64,000 bases of DNA from Desulfolinea sp050305405 (GTDB taxonomy: Bacteria; Chloroflexota; Anaerolineae; Anaerolineales; Villigracilaceae), in contig JBNLFG010000011.1 of NCBI GenBank assembly GCA_050305405.1, positions 120,662-184,661 of the forward strand, read 5' to 3'. Under the pieces are notes generated by a model. That model was given only the letters and a program-made list of their open reading frames with translations. It did not search any database and was not told where the DNA came from. Each line of letters begins with the position of its first letter. Within the stretch, counting starts at the first letter, position 1. This document shows positions 43,034 through 51,322 of this stretch, one piece after another. The translations under genes were made by a program, and so were the position numbers.

Positions 43034-43039
43034 TACAAT
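43034..43039 (+). promoter_or_regulatory. Promoter of the ywbE-like gene, likely leaderless
   Basis: TACAAT with an upstream TG (TGATACAAT) ends 7 bases before the ATG at 43047, and no Shine-Dalgarno is present in the gap. Confidence 0.5.
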
Positions 43040-43046
43040 CAGATAT

Positions 43047-43244
43047 ATGAATGGAAACCAACGCAAAAATATCAAACCCGGTCTCAAAGTCAGCATCGTA
43101 TTGAAGAAAGACCAGCGCAGCGGCAAGCTGACCGAAGGCATCGTCAAAGACATTTTAACCAACTCCGCAAATCACCCACACGGCATTAAAGTCCGCTTGA
43201 TGGATGGACAAGTCGGCAGAGTGAAAGAGATTTTAGAAGCATAG
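43047..43244 (+). CDS. ywbE: YwbE-family small protein
   Basis: The 65-residue protein reads RKNIKPGLKVSIVLKKDQRSG, LTEGIVKDILTNSANHPHGIK and GQVGRVKEIL, which is the complete YwbE (DUF2196) family pattern. The fold is a small beta-barrel of uncertain role, possibly nucleic-acid related. It stands alone, 97 bases before a DEAD-box helicase. Confidence 0.9.
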   Translation: MNGNQRKNIKPGLKVSIVLKKDQRSGKLTEGIVKDILTNSANHPHGIKVRLMDGQVGRVKEILEA

Positions 43245-43340
43245 GGGCAGAGAGAGCACATCCTCCAAAACAATAAGAAACTGCCCATAAACTTAGAAAA
43301 ACCTATCTTTTAGCAATTTACCTGTTAAGGCTGGTGCGAT

Positions 43341-44834
43341 ATGCGGCGCCAGACCAGAAAAGAGAAAAACTTGAATACCACACCTACAGAAGAAAACGCC
43401 CCCCCCGAACCAACCATCCCTGAAATCACCTTTGCTGAACTACCCGAAGTGATCAAAGCTGCCGCATCAAACGCGGGCTGGGATTCGCTGATGCCCGTTC
43501 AACAACGCGCCATGCCCTATCTCTTCGCCAAACATGACGTGATGATCCAGGCGCGTACAGGCAGCGGCAAGACCGGCGCGTTTCTGCTGCCGATGATCGA
43601 ACGCCTGCGCGCGAACAAGAAGTACTGTCAGGCGCTGATTCTTGTCCCCACGCGGGAACTCGCTAAACAGGTCGAGAAGGAAGCAGCTACTCTGGTCCGA
43701 GATAGCGGCCTGGAAACGGTAGCAGTTTACGGTGGCGTCGGTTACGGCGATCAGATCAAAGCTTTCGAACGCGGCGCACAGATCGTCGTCGGCACGCCCG
43801 GACGCGTCCTCGATCATCTCATCAAGCGCAGCTTTAAGCTCGACCGACTCGAAATGCTGATCTTCGACGAAGCCGACCGCATGCTCTCAATGGGTTTCTA
43901 CCCCGACATGAAAGAAGTTCAGCGCTACCTACCGAACCACGACGTGAACACCTGCATGTTCTCAGCAACCTTCCCCGTGCACGTCATCAGTGCCGCCAAC
44001 GAGTTCATGCGCGAGCCAGAATTTATCACCTTGAGCAGCGACCAGGTCTACGTTACTGACACGGAGCATATCGCCTACAACGTGCCAAGCATGGAAAAAG
44101 ACAGAACAATGATTCGCCTGATCGAGTTGGAAAATCCGCATTCAGCGATCATTTTCTGCAACACCAAACAGCGCGTGAATTATGTGACGACGATCCTGCA
44201 ACGCTACGGATATGACGCCGACCAACTTAGTTCTGACCTTTCACAGAATCGACGGGAGCACGTCTTGGGACGCTTGCGTAACGGAACCCTCAGATTTTTG
44301 GTGGCGACTGACGTTGCCGCACGCGGCATCGACATCTCGGCGTTATCGCATGTGATCCAGTACGAACCGCCCGACGACCTGGAAGCCTACATCCACCGCG
44401 CCGGGCGCACAGGACGCGCAGGTGCAACCGGCATCGCCATGATGCTGGTCTACGCCGTCGAAAAACGTCAAATGAAGCATGTCGCCGCACGCTACAAGAT
44501 CGAATTTGACGAACGTGATGTTCCGACTGAAGAAGAAGTTGCCGAAGTCGTAGCAGAACGCGCGTTGGTTTTCCTCGAAGCCAGCCTGCGCGAGCGTGAC
44601 AAATTACAAGCAGACCGAAGCAAACGCTTCCGCCCGCTTGCGCAACAGTTGATTGAGAACGAAGATGAACTTCCGATCATTACCATGCTGCTGGATGACT
44701 ATTACCAAAAGGCGCAACATAAGTTCGTTCCTAAATCTAACGAGAAACCCAAACCCAAGAAATCTTCGCCACCAAGAAAATCATCGACGGGCGGGCGCCG
44801 TAGAGGGCGTAAGCCGAGACGAAGAAATAACTAA
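43341..44834 (+). CDS. DEAD-box RNA helicase
   Basis: The 497-residue protein has the Q-motif region (MPVQQRAMPYL), Walker A QARTGSGKT, VPTRELAKQ, GTPGRVLDHL, DEAD in IFDEADRMLSMGF, SAT in MFSATFP and the helicase C domain with HRAGRTGRAG. A basic, proline-rich tail (about residues 460-497, RKSSTGGRRRGRKPRRRNN) likely binds RNA. The first ATG lacks a clear ribosome site; an in-frame TTG at 43371 is an alternative start. It probably works in ribosome assembly or RNA decay. Confidence 0.94.
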   Translation: MRRQTRKEKNLNTTPTEENAPPEPTIPEITFAELPEVIKAAASNAGWDSLMPVQQRAMPYLFAKHDVMIQARTGSGKTGAFLLPMIERLRANKKYCQALILVPTRELAKQVEKEAATLVRDSGLETVAVYGGVGYGDQIKAFERGAQIVVGTPGRVLDHLIKRSFKLDRLEMLIFDEADRMLSMGFYPDMKEVQRYLPNHDVNTCMFSATFPVHVISAANEFMREPEFITLSSDQVYVTDTEHIAYNVPSMEKDRTMIRLIELENPHSAIIFCNTKQRVNYVTTILQRYGYDADQLSSDLSQNRREHVLGRLRNGTLRFLVATDVAARGIDISALSHVIQYEPPDDLEAYIHRAGRTGRAGATGIAMMLVYAVEKRQMKHVAARYKIEFDERDVPTEEEVAEVVAERALVFLEASLRERDKLQADRSKRFRPLAQQLIENEDELPIITMLLDDYYQKAQHKFVPKSNEKPKPKKSSPPRKSSTGGRRRGRKPRRRNN

Positions 44835-44882
44835 ACCCAACGGACACGAGATTGTTTTGTTATCTCCGTGTCCGTTGGGTTT
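44833..44882 (+). terminator. Long hairpin between helicase and methyltransferase
   Basis: AAACCCAACGGACACG (44833-44848) pairs perfectly over 16 bases with CGTGTCCGTTGGGTTT (44867-44882), ending 8 bases before the next ATG. No U-run follows, so it may be a stability element or partial terminator. Confidence 0.6.
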
Positions 44883-44890
44883 AAAACCAG

Positions 44891-45901
44891 ATGACCAATT
44901 TAACACAGCTCCTTCAAACCGCCAGCGCCGCGCGGGTCAATTTCTTCGGCGAGAAACATCAGTCTGCTTTTCGATTATTTAACGGCTTTTTAGAGGGCAA
45001 CCCAAACATTGCAATCGACATCTACGCGCGAACAGTCGTTATCCACAACTACGCGGACTCACCCGCCGATGGCAAGATATTTGTTCAGGCAGCAAAAGAA
45101 TTTCTACTGAGTGAATTTAATTGGCTGCGCGCGATCATCATCAAGACACGCAAAGGAAAGACTGCCGAACAGAAGAATGGCATCTTCATCTATGGAGAAA
45201 AAGCGGATGACCGCATCCGCGAGCATGAGATTTGGTATTCAATTGACTTGACGATGAATCGGGATGCGAGTCTCTATTTGGATACACGCAAACTACGAGC
45301 GTGGTCAATTGCCCATTTAACGGGGAAAACGGTACTGAACACCTTCGCCTACACCGGAAGTTTAGGCGTCGCCGCGCAAGCTGCGGGGGCGGAGCGGGTC
45401 GTACAAACGGATTTAAGCCGTAAATTTCTGAATGTTGGCAAAACATCCTATACACTGAACGGATTCCCAATCCACAAAAAAGATTTTCAAACAGCTGATT
45501 TCTGGGCAAAGACCAATCAACTTAAACGCGCAGGCGAGCTTTTCGATTGCGTCTTCCTGGACCCACCCTTCTTCGCGGATACTACCAAGGGGCGCGTAGA
45601 CCTAAACCAAAACAGCGCCAAATTGATTAATAAAGTGCGTCCACTCGTGGTGAATGGCGGCTATTTGATCGCGATCAACAACGCCCTTTTCGTCAGTGGC
45701 GCGGAATATATGACTACACTCGAAGAGCTTTGCCTGGACGGATATCTGGAGATCGAAGAATTAATTCCTGTCCCAGAAGACTTCGCTGGTTATGAAAACA
45801 CTCGCGTTGGCAATCCGCCTGTTGATCCGGCACCTTTTAACCACTCGACCAAAATCGCAGTGCTAAAAGTGCGCAGGAAAGAAAACTTCGCTAAACGTTA
45901 A
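44891..45901 (+). CDS. Class I SAM-dependent rRNA methyltransferase (RlmI/RlmK-like)
   Basis: The 336-residue protein has a Rossmann methyltransferase core: VLNTFAYTGSLGVAAQAAG (motif I), RVVQTDLSRKFL, and DCVFLDPPFFAD with the DPPF motif typical of RNA or DNA base methyltransferases. The N-terminal part resembles the PUA-like and linker region of RlmI/RlmL C-terminal enzymes (YLDTRKLRAWSI). It follows the DEAD-box helicase, consistent with a ribosome assembly pair. The ATG has no obvious ribosome site. Confidence 0.85.
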   Translation: MTNLTQLLQTASAARVNFFGEKHQSAFRLFNGFLEGNPNIAIDIYARTVVIHNYADSPADGKIFVQAAKEFLLSEFNWLRAIIIKTRKGKTAEQKNGIFIYGEKADDRIREHEIWYSIDLTMNRDASLYLDTRKLRAWSIAHLTGKTVLNTFAYTGSLGVAAQAAGAERVVQTDLSRKFLNVGKTSYTLNGFPIHKKDFQTADFWAKTNQLKRAGELFDCVFLDPPFFADTTKGRVDLNQNSAKLINKVRPLVVNGGYLIAINNALFVSGAEYMTTLEELCLDGYLEIEELIPVPEDFAGYENTRVGNPPVDPAPFNHSTKIAVLKVRRKENFAKR

Positions 45902-45965
45902 CCCCAATATCCCATTCGATTAACCTAAGAAACGCAAACTTCTCTCATCAACCTTAAAAAAAGAT

Positions 45966-45993
45966 TGACAAGTGACTAACTTTCTTTATACTG
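45966..45993 (+). promoter_or_regulatory. Promoter of the GntR/sugar ABC operon
   Basis: TTGACA (45966-45971) and TATACT (45988-45993) are spaced by 16 bases. The predicted start lies just before the palindrome at 46002. Confidence 0.78.
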
Positions 45994-46001
45994 TAAGAGG
46001 T

Positions 46002-46013
46002 TGGACGTCCAAT
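46002..46013. promoter_or_regulatory. Palindromic operator, probable GntR autoregulatory site
   Basis: TTGGACGTCCAA is a perfect 12-base palindrome located at the transcription start and 34 bases before the GntR gene. It is the obvious site for autoregulation by that protein and control of the sugar transport genes downstream. Confidence 0.65.
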
Positions 46014-46047
46014 CTTTTTTAAAATTATCTAAAGAAAGAGTGAAGGC

Positions 46048-46779
46048 ATGGTTATCAACACCAGCACCAGGCTTCAACAAGTGAAAGCACATTTGTTGAA
46101 CTACATCACAAAAAATCAATTAAAGCGCAACGACCAACTCCCTTCTGAGGCTGCCATCGCAAAAACATTGGGCGTCAGTCGAAACACTTTGCGCGAAGCC
46201 TACATATCGCTGGAAAACGAAGGCATCATAGTTCGCAGACATGGCATAGGGACTTTTATTGCCCACTCCCCTCTAATTCGAGATTCGCTAAATGATTTTG
46301 CTCCTTTTGCGCAGATCATCAAGGAGGGTGGCTATACCCCATCTTTTAAAACGATCGACGTGGAGAATATCAACGCACCCAGTGAAGTAACCGAAACGCT
46401 TGGCATGATGCCTTCTGATTCTATTCGGCGAATCAAACGGATCGTTCTAGCCGATCAAAAACCTGTAATCTACATCGAGGACTATCTCTCACCGCTCGTG
46501 CAGGCGAAAATTCCTGACTGGAAAGAATTTGACGGAAAAATGGTCGAATTCCTTGCTGGCGCACTGGACACTCGCCTGCAGCAGATCCAATCGAATATTC
46601 GCGCTGCAGCGCTCCCCCATGAAATCTCACAATATCTTGATAAGGAAGCTGGCACACCTGTGTTGAGCGTCCGCTCCACGATTTATACCGTGGGCAATCA
46701 GGCGGTCAGTTACAGCAAAATCTACTTCGAATCGGATATTGTGGAATTAAATATTGTGCGGACGATCCGCACGAATTAA
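46048..46779 (+). CDS. GntR-family transcriptional regulator (HutC/UTRA subfamily)
   Basis: The 243-residue protein has an N-terminal winged helix (about residues 10-75: KNQLKRNDQLPSEAAIAKTLG, VSRNTLREAYISLENEGII, RRHGIGTFI) and a UTRA ligand-binding domain (about 95-240). It is the first gene of a sugar ABC operon (binding protein 31 bases downstream), so its ligand is probably the imported sugar or a phosphorylated product. Confidence 0.92.
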   Translation: MVINTSTRLQQVKAHLLNYITKNQLKRNDQLPSEAAIAKTLGVSRNTLREAYISLENEGIIVRRHGIGTFIAHSPLIRDSLNDFAPFAQIIKEGGYTPSFKTIDVENINAPSEVTETLGMMPSDSIRRIKRIVLADQKPVIYIEDYLSPLVQAKIPDWKEFDGKMVEFLAGALDTRLQQIQSNIRAAALPHEISQYLDKEAGTPVLSVRSTIYTVGNQAVSYSKIYFESDIVELNIVRTIRTN

Positions 46780-46810
46780 CAATTTTCTCAAAGGAGAAAA
46801 GGAGAAAAAT

Positions 46811-48208
46811 ATGCGTACAAAGAAAGTATTTCTCGTAGGCGTGGTCGCCATGCTCATTCTTAGCCTTTTGGCTGCCTGCAGCCCGGCAGCCCCTGCCGAG
46901 CCTGCTGTAGAGGAAGCTCCTGCTGCGGAAGAAGCAGCCCCTGTTGAAGAGGCACCTGCCGCTGAAGAAGAAGCTGCACCCGCAGAAGAGGCAATGGAGC
47001 CTGTAACATTCCAAGTCTTCTACCCTGTTGCCGTTGATGCACCTATCGCAGCCATCCTGCAAGGCTACATCGACGACTTCCAAGCAGAATTTCCGTATAT
47101 CACCGTTGAGCCAGTCTTCTCTGGCGGCTACGGCGACGTACAAACTGCCATCCAAACCACCATCGACGGTGGTGGCGAACCACCTGCTCTGGCAGTGATG
47201 CTCGCAACCGCCCTCTATGACCTGATCAACGCGGACTACATCGCCCCGCTGGATGGCTATGTTGCCGCGATGGATAATGGCGACGCCTATGTCAACGACT
47301 TCCTGCCCGCCTTCCTGTCAAATTCCTACTATGATAGCCAGCTCTGGAGCATCCCGTTCCAGCGCAGCGCCGTCGTTTTGTACTACAACGCCGATATGTT
47401 CAAAGAAGCCGGAATCGAACCACCCACAAGCTGGCAATCCTGGGCCGAAGCCGCCCAAGCCTTGACTGTTACCGAAGGCGACACGACCAATTGGGGCCTG
47501 CACTTCTCATCGGATTGGCCCTACTGGCTTTTCCAGCCACTCGCCATTGGCGCAGGGCAGAACATCCTAAATGATGACTGCACTGTCGTTTTTGATGACC
47601 CGGCAGTGATTGAAGCCGTGCAGTTCTATATTGATCTCTCCGCTGAATATGGCGCAATGCCTGCTGGTGTTCAAGCAAGCTGGGGAACCGACACCACCGA
47701 TCTCGCCAGCGGCGCAACAGCTATGATCGCTCACTCATCAGGCAGCTTAACCGGTCTCCTTGCTCAATCCGACTTTGAACTCGGTGTGATGGCTTACCCG
47801 GGCAAAGAAGAGGGCTCCTACGCCAGCGTTCCTGGTGGTGGCAACTTCTACATCATGAGCGGCGCACCCCAAGCCCAACAAGATGCAGCCTGGAAATTTG
47901 TCGAATTCATCTCTCGCTCTGAATATGTCGCCGACTACAGCATCAACACCGGCTACATTGCCAACCGCTTTAGCGCCTATGACACCGAAGCGATGAAAGC
48001 CTACACCGCAGAAGTCCCGCAAGCACTTGCCACCCGCGATGCGTTGCAATATGCCGGTGCCGAACTGGCCACCCAAAATCTCGGACAAGTACGCGGCATC
48101 TTCCACGACTACATCCAACGCGCCATCAACGGAGAAATGACTGCCGCCGATGCAATGGCAGCCGCCCAAGTCGAAGCAGAAGCCGCTCTCGTCGATTTCT
48201 GCCAGTAA
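46811..48208 (+). CDS. Sugar-binding lipoprotein of an ABC importer (family 1, UgpB-like)
   Basis: From the ATG at 46811 (preceded by AAGGAGAAAAAT) the protein is 465 residues, with a lipobox LLAAC. A flexible Glu/Ala/Pro linker (about residues 28-62) precedes a family 1 binding domain: FSGGYGDVQTAIQTTI, SIPFQRSAVVLYYNADMFKEA, MIAHSSGSLTGL and a C-terminal VEFISRSEYVADYS. The likely ligands are sugars or glycerol-3-phosphate. The in-frame ATG at 46754 lies inside the regulator gene and is not used. Confidence 0.92.
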   Translation: MRTKKVFLVGVVAMLILSLLAACSPAAPAEPAVEEAPAAEEAAPVEEAPAAEEEAAPAEEAMEPVTFQVFYPVAVDAPIAAILQGYIDDFQAEFPYITVEPVFSGGYGDVQTAIQTTIDGGGEPPALAVMLATALYDLINADYIAPLDGYVAAMDNGDAYVNDFLPAFLSNSYYDSQLWSIPFQRSAVVLYYNADMFKEAGIEPPTSWQSWAEAAQALTVTEGDTTNWGLHFSSDWPYWLFQPLAIGAGQNILNDDCTVVFDDPAVIEAVQFYIDLSAEYGAMPAGVQASWGTDTTDLASGATAMIAHSSGSLTGLLAQSDFELGVMAYPGKEEGSYASVPGGGNFYIMSGAPQAQQDAAWKFVEFISRSEYVADYSINTGYIANRFSAYDTEAMKAYTAEVPQALATRDALQYAGAELATQNLGQVRGIFHDYIQRAINGEMTAADAMAAAQVEAEAALVDFCQ

Positions 48209-48225
48209 AAAAGTTTTTGTAGTAA

Positions 48226-48260
48226 AAATAGAGACGTGGTAAATTGCCACGTCTCTATTT
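48226..48260 (+). terminator. Intra-operon hairpin after the binding protein
   Basis: AAATAGAGACGTGG (48226-48239), 7-base loop, CCACGTCTCTATTT (48247-48260), perfect over 14 bases. As in the peptide operon, it probably lowers read-through or protects the binding-protein mRNA. Confidence 0.75.
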
Positions 48261-48297
48261 GATAGACATCCTGTTGACCGTATTTGAAAGGGAAGCC

Positions 48298-49194
48298 ATG
48301 TCCCAAGAAGCTGTCAAGCCCGCCCGTTTCAAGCCTCTCCCCTATTTACTGATTTTTCCAACCGCCATTTTTGTCGCCCTTTTTACAGCGTGGCCTGTCA
48401 TCCTTTCAATTTACCAAAGTTTTTTTAAGCAACGTCTCAATATCGCTCGTTTCCGTGAGCCAATCTATATTGCCTGGGGCAACTACACCGATCTTTTTTC
48501 CGACCCCTATTTCATCGAAATCATTAAGAACACACTACTTTATATTCTTGGCACTGTCCCCCTCAGCATTCTTTTGGGTTTTTTATTCGCCTTGATGGTC
48601 AACCGCAAAGTCCGCATGGTTGGTTTTCTGCGTCTGGCATTCTTTCATCCCATGGTAATGCCTATGGTCAGCGCAGCGACCATTTGGATGTTCCTATTCA
48701 CCCCCAATTACGGACTTTTCAACACAGCCCTTGAATTCCTAGGCTACAGCGGCCCACAAAATTGGACGGGCAATCCTGATCTTGCTCTGCTCTCAGTCAT
48801 CATCGTCGCTGTCTGGAAAAACTCTGGCTATTACATGATCTTCTACCTCGCAGGCATCCAAAACCTGCCCGGAGATGTCTATGAAGCCGCCGCGCTGGAT
48901 GGCGCCAACGCCTGGCAGTCACTTTGGAAAATCACCTTCCCGCTCCTACGGCGCACCACGCTCTTTATCACTATTATTGCCTTCATCGACTCGTTTCGCA
49001 CCGTCGATCATATCTTTGTGCTTACTAGTGGCGGCCCAAGCCGCGCTAGCTCCGTCCTACTCTTCGATCTCTGGCAACAGCGTTTTGAATTTCAGGATGT
49101 CGGTGCATCGGCTGCGATCACGGTCATCTTTATTATCATCCTACTGGCCTTCACGATCACCAATTTTGTCACATCCGAAAAGAAGGAGGCCTAA
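48298..49194 (+). CDS. Sugar ABC transporter permease (MalF/UgpA type)
   Basis: From the ATG at 48298 the protein is 298 residues with six membrane segments starting LLIFPTAIFVALFTAWPVI. The EAA loop is at about residues 190-220 (VYEAAALDGANAWQSLWKITFP). It forms a heterodimer with the next gene product. I placed the start at 48298 because it gives the usual short cytoplasmic N-terminus and follows a GAAAGGGAAG ribosome site. Confidence 0.93.
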   Translation: MSQEAVKPARFKPLPYLLIFPTAIFVALFTAWPVILSIYQSFFKQRLNIARFREPIYIAWGNYTDLFSDPYFIEIIKNTLLYILGTVPLSILLGFLFALMVNRKVRMVGFLRLAFFHPMVMPMVSAATIWMFLFTPNYGLFNTALEFLGYSGPQNWTGNPDLALLSVIIVAVWKNSGYYMIFYLAGIQNLPGDVYEAAALDGANAWQSLWKITFPLLRRTTLFITIIAFIDSFRTVDHIFVLTSGGPSRASSVLLFDLWQQRFEFQDVGASAAITVIFIIILLAFTITNFVTSEKKEA

Positions 49195-50037
49195 ATGCCC
49201 ACATCCAAGAAACTCCTTCAAAAATTCTGGCAATGGCTTTCCAACATCTTCTCAATCGCCATCGCCTTAATCTGGTCCGCGCCAATTATTTGGGCAATTG
49301 TCGCTTCCTTTCGCCCGGCAACGGAACCGATTAGTCGCGGCGACGTTTGGTTTGGCAGCATCCTGACCTTCGAAAATTACGCTCACGCCTGGTCACTGGC
49401 CCCTTTTGGGCAATACTACGTCAACACAATCCTGGTTGTTGTCCTTATCCTCGTCGTGCAACTTATCACCATCGTTTTGGCAGGCTTTGCCTTCGCTAAT
49501 TACGAATTCTTTGGTAAACGCTGGATTTTCTTCTTTGTCCTGCTCCAAATGATGATCCCTACATCCGCCCTGCTTGCTCCCAACTTTGCCACCATCCGCC
49601 AAATGGGATTATTCGACACCCGCATGGCAATCGCCATTCCCTACTTTGGCTCCGCCTTCGGGACATTCCTGATGCGCCAGGCCTTCCTCGCCGTGCCGCG
49701 TGACTTGGTGGATGCGGGCGTCATCGACGGCTGTTCCTGGTGGCAGCTCATTCTCCACATCTACTTGCCACCGGCAATCCCATCATTGGTTGCCTTTGGA
49801 CTTTCTTCCGCAACATGGCACTGGAACGAATTTCTCTGGCCCCTCATCATCACCAACAGCGACAAAGCTCGCCCGTTAACCGCTGGTCTCGTTCGTTTCA
49901 CCCAGCTTGGCGAAATCGGAGCGCAATGGTCGCTGCTAAGCGCGGCTACGCTGATGGTCATCGCCCCGCTCTTCATTACCTTCCTAATCTTCCAGCGCAA
50001 ATTCATCCAAAGCTTCCTCCACTCCGGGATTAAATAA
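49195..50037 (+). CDS. Sugar ABC transporter permease (MalG/UgpE type)
   Basis: The 280-residue protein begins immediately after the stop of the first permease. Features are six hydrophobic segments, the family start ALIWSAPIIWAIVASFRP and the EAA loop near residues 175-205 (LVDAGVIDGCSWWQLILHIYLP). The operon carries no ATP-binding gene, so a shared MsmK/UgpC-type ATPase elsewhere must energise it. It is followed 3 bases later by trmO. Confidence 0.93.
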   Translation: MPTSKKLLQKFWQWLSNIFSIAIALIWSAPIIWAIVASFRPATEPISRGDVWFGSILTFENYAHAWSLAPFGQYYVNTILVVVLILVVQLITIVLAGFAFANYEFFGKRWIFFFVLLQMMIPTSALLAPNFATIRQMGLFDTRMAIAIPYFGSAFGTFLMRQAFLAVPRDLVDAGVIDGCSWWQLILHIYLPPAIPSLVAFGLSSATWHWNEFLWPLIITNSDKARPLTAGLVRFTQLGEIGAQWSLLSAATLMVIAPLFITFLIFQRKFIQSFLHSGIK

Positions 50038-50040
50038 CTC

Positions 50041-50529
50041 ATGCAAATGACCTACACCCCCATCGGCATCATCCATAGCCCGTTTACGGAATTGAGCGGT
50101 ATGCCCATCCAGCCGACCAGCGCAAACAGCGCAGCAGGCCACATTGATATTCATCCCCAATTCGCTGAAGGCTTGAAAGATTTAGAGGGCTTCTCGCACA
50201 TCTATTTGATCTATCACCTCCATCAGGCACGCCCCGCGAGGTTGACCGTCATCCCCTTTCTTGACACTGAGCCACACGGCGTCTTTGCCACACGCGCACC
50301 CAGCAGGCCAAATCCGATTGGGTTGTCGCTCGTTAAGTTAATTGGCATAGAAGATGCTCGGATCCAGCTTGAGCAGGTCGATGTTCTCGACGGGACTCCG
50401 CTCCTTGATCTGAAGCCATTTATTTCCACGTTCGAGGACGCGGAAAATATCCGTACAGGTTGGATAGCGAATGCGAACAAAAGCGTTCAGGATGCCCGCG
50501 CCGATCAACGTTTCCTGAAAAAACAATAA
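50041..50529 (+). CDS. trmO: tRNA (N6-threonylcarbamoyladenosine-37)-N6-methyltransferase, TrmO/TsaA family
   Basis: The 162-residue protein shows the family blocks PIGIIHSPFTELSGMPIQP, DLEGFSHIYLIYHLHQ, HGVFATRAPSRPNPIGLSLV and VLDGTPLLDLKPF. TrmO methylates t6A37 in tRNA using SAM. The position right behind the sugar permease suggests read-through from that operon rather than a functional link. Confidence 0.92.
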   Translation: MQMTYTPIGIIHSPFTELSGMPIQPTSANSAAGHIDIHPQFAEGLKDLEGFSHIYLIYHLHQARPARLTVIPFLDTEPHGVFATRAPSRPNPIGLSLVKLIGIEDARIQLEQVDVLDGTPLLDLKPFISTFEDAENIRTGWIANANKSVQDARADQRFLKKQ

Positions 50530-50586
50530 CGAAAACCTGCGTAAACTTGACTATGATTGTCAACATATCTCCATTACACTGGAGCT

Positions 50587-51063
50587 ATGATTACCATAGC
50601 CAAATCTCAATTCTTTAGCGCATCTCACCGCACGCTTAAACTCCTGGCTGTATCTGTATGGTTGATTGGCGGGGTGATGATGGTACGCAAAGCCAGCGAG
50701 CTTTTTACAGAAGCATACGCGCTCGCAGCAACATCCAACTGGGTCTGGATTTCGATCTTTTTGGGGCTTGTTATCGGCAGCCTGAAAGCCAAATTTATCT
50801 TCCGTAAAAGCTGTCAGAAAAACCTGAAACGCATCGAAGCGTTGGAACAACCCAAATTCTGGCAATTCTATCGTCCCATGTTTTTTTTGATGCTCACAAT
50901 CATGATCTCAGTTGGCGTGATGCTCTCGCGTCTCTCGCACGGAAACTTCTCTTTTCTACTCGGCGTTGCTGTGCTCGATCTGAGTATCGCCACCGCACTA
51001 CTGGTCAGCAGTCGCGTTTTCTGGGAAGAAAAAGCTTTTGCCAAAACTCGGCTTGACAAATAA
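50587..51063 (+). CDS. Small membrane protein of unknown function
   Basis: From the ATG at 50587 (preceded by GGAG) the protein is 158 residues with four hydrophobic segments (LLAVSVWLIGGVMMV; WVWISIFLGLVIGSL; MFFLMLTIMISVGVM; FLLGVAVLDLSIATALLV) and basic loops. It resembles uncharacterised four-helix membrane proteins of Chloroflexi and Firmicutes. Its last codons hold the -35 box of the next operon. Confidence 0.72.
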   Translation: MITIAKSQFFSASHRTLKLLAVSVWLIGGVMMVRKASELFTEAYALAATSNWVWISIFLGLVIGSLKAKFIFRKSCQKNLKRIEALEQPKFWQFYRPMFFLMLTIMISVGVMLSRLSHGNFSFLLGVAVLDLSIATALLVSSRVFWEEKAFAKTRLDK

Positions 51064-51080
51064 GACAAGATTGGTAGAAT
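51053..51080 (+). promoter_or_regulatory. Promoter of the cysteine biosynthesis operon
   Basis: TTGACA (51053-51058) and TAGAAT (51075-51080), spacing 16. The -35 box overlaps the stop region of the preceding gene. The start would fall near 51087, giving a leader of about 235 bases before cysM. Confidence 0.8.
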
Positions 51081-51111
51081 AACACAACATCAAAACTCTA
51101 TAGGAAATCTC

Positions 51112-51147
51112 ATGAATTATTGCTCGTGTCTGGGGCGGGGTTTGTAG
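51112..51147 (+). CDS. Cysteine leader peptide (MNYCSCLGRGL)
   Basis: An 11-codon frame, ATG to TAG, contains two cysteine codons (TGC at 51121 and TGT at 51127) and follows an AGGA ribosome site after TATAGGAAATCTC. It lies between the promoter and the terminator of the cysteine operon, and the first arm of an alternative hairpin starts right after its stop codon. This is the arrangement of a transcription attenuator in which ribosomes stall at cysteine codons when charged tRNA-Cys is scarce. Not tested; inferred from layout. Confidence 0.7.
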   Translation: MNYCSCLGRGL

Positions 51148-51264
51148 CCACCGTCCTTTTATAAAAAACAGCCAACGAATAAAGGACAGTGGTCGAACCT
51201 CGCAGTAAAAAATTGCGTGCGCTTCGCACTGTCTTTTTTATTTCCTGTTGGCTGTTTTTTATTT
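51148..51264 (+). promoter_or_regulatory. Attenuator: alternative hairpins and nested terminators upstream of cysM
   Basis: Two mutually exclusive foldings are visible. Arm A (51148-51162) pairs with arm B (51179-51192) with one bulge and one mismatch. Arm B alternatively contributes GACAGTG (51185-51191), which pairs with CACTGTC (51227-51233) followed by TTTTTT. An outer stem AAAAAACAGCCAAC (51163-51176) pairs perfectly with GTTGGCTGTTTTTT (51247-51260) and also ends in a U-run. Ribosome position on the leader peptide would decide which forms. From 51265 to the cysM start a further TACAAAAATCC / GATTTTTGTA-like hairpin is only weakly formed. Confidence 0.7.
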
Positions 51265-51322
51265 AAAAATATGAGACTACAAAAATCCTAAATATTTTTG
51301 CAGTCTGCCGAAAGAGAAAACA

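Noticed and set aside
51183..51210. Possible T-box element (AGTGGTCGAACCTCGC resembles the T-box sequence)
   Set aside because: The leader is too short for stem I and specifier loop, the match to the conserved TGGNACCGCG is poor, and a Cys-containing leader peptide explains the terminator better.
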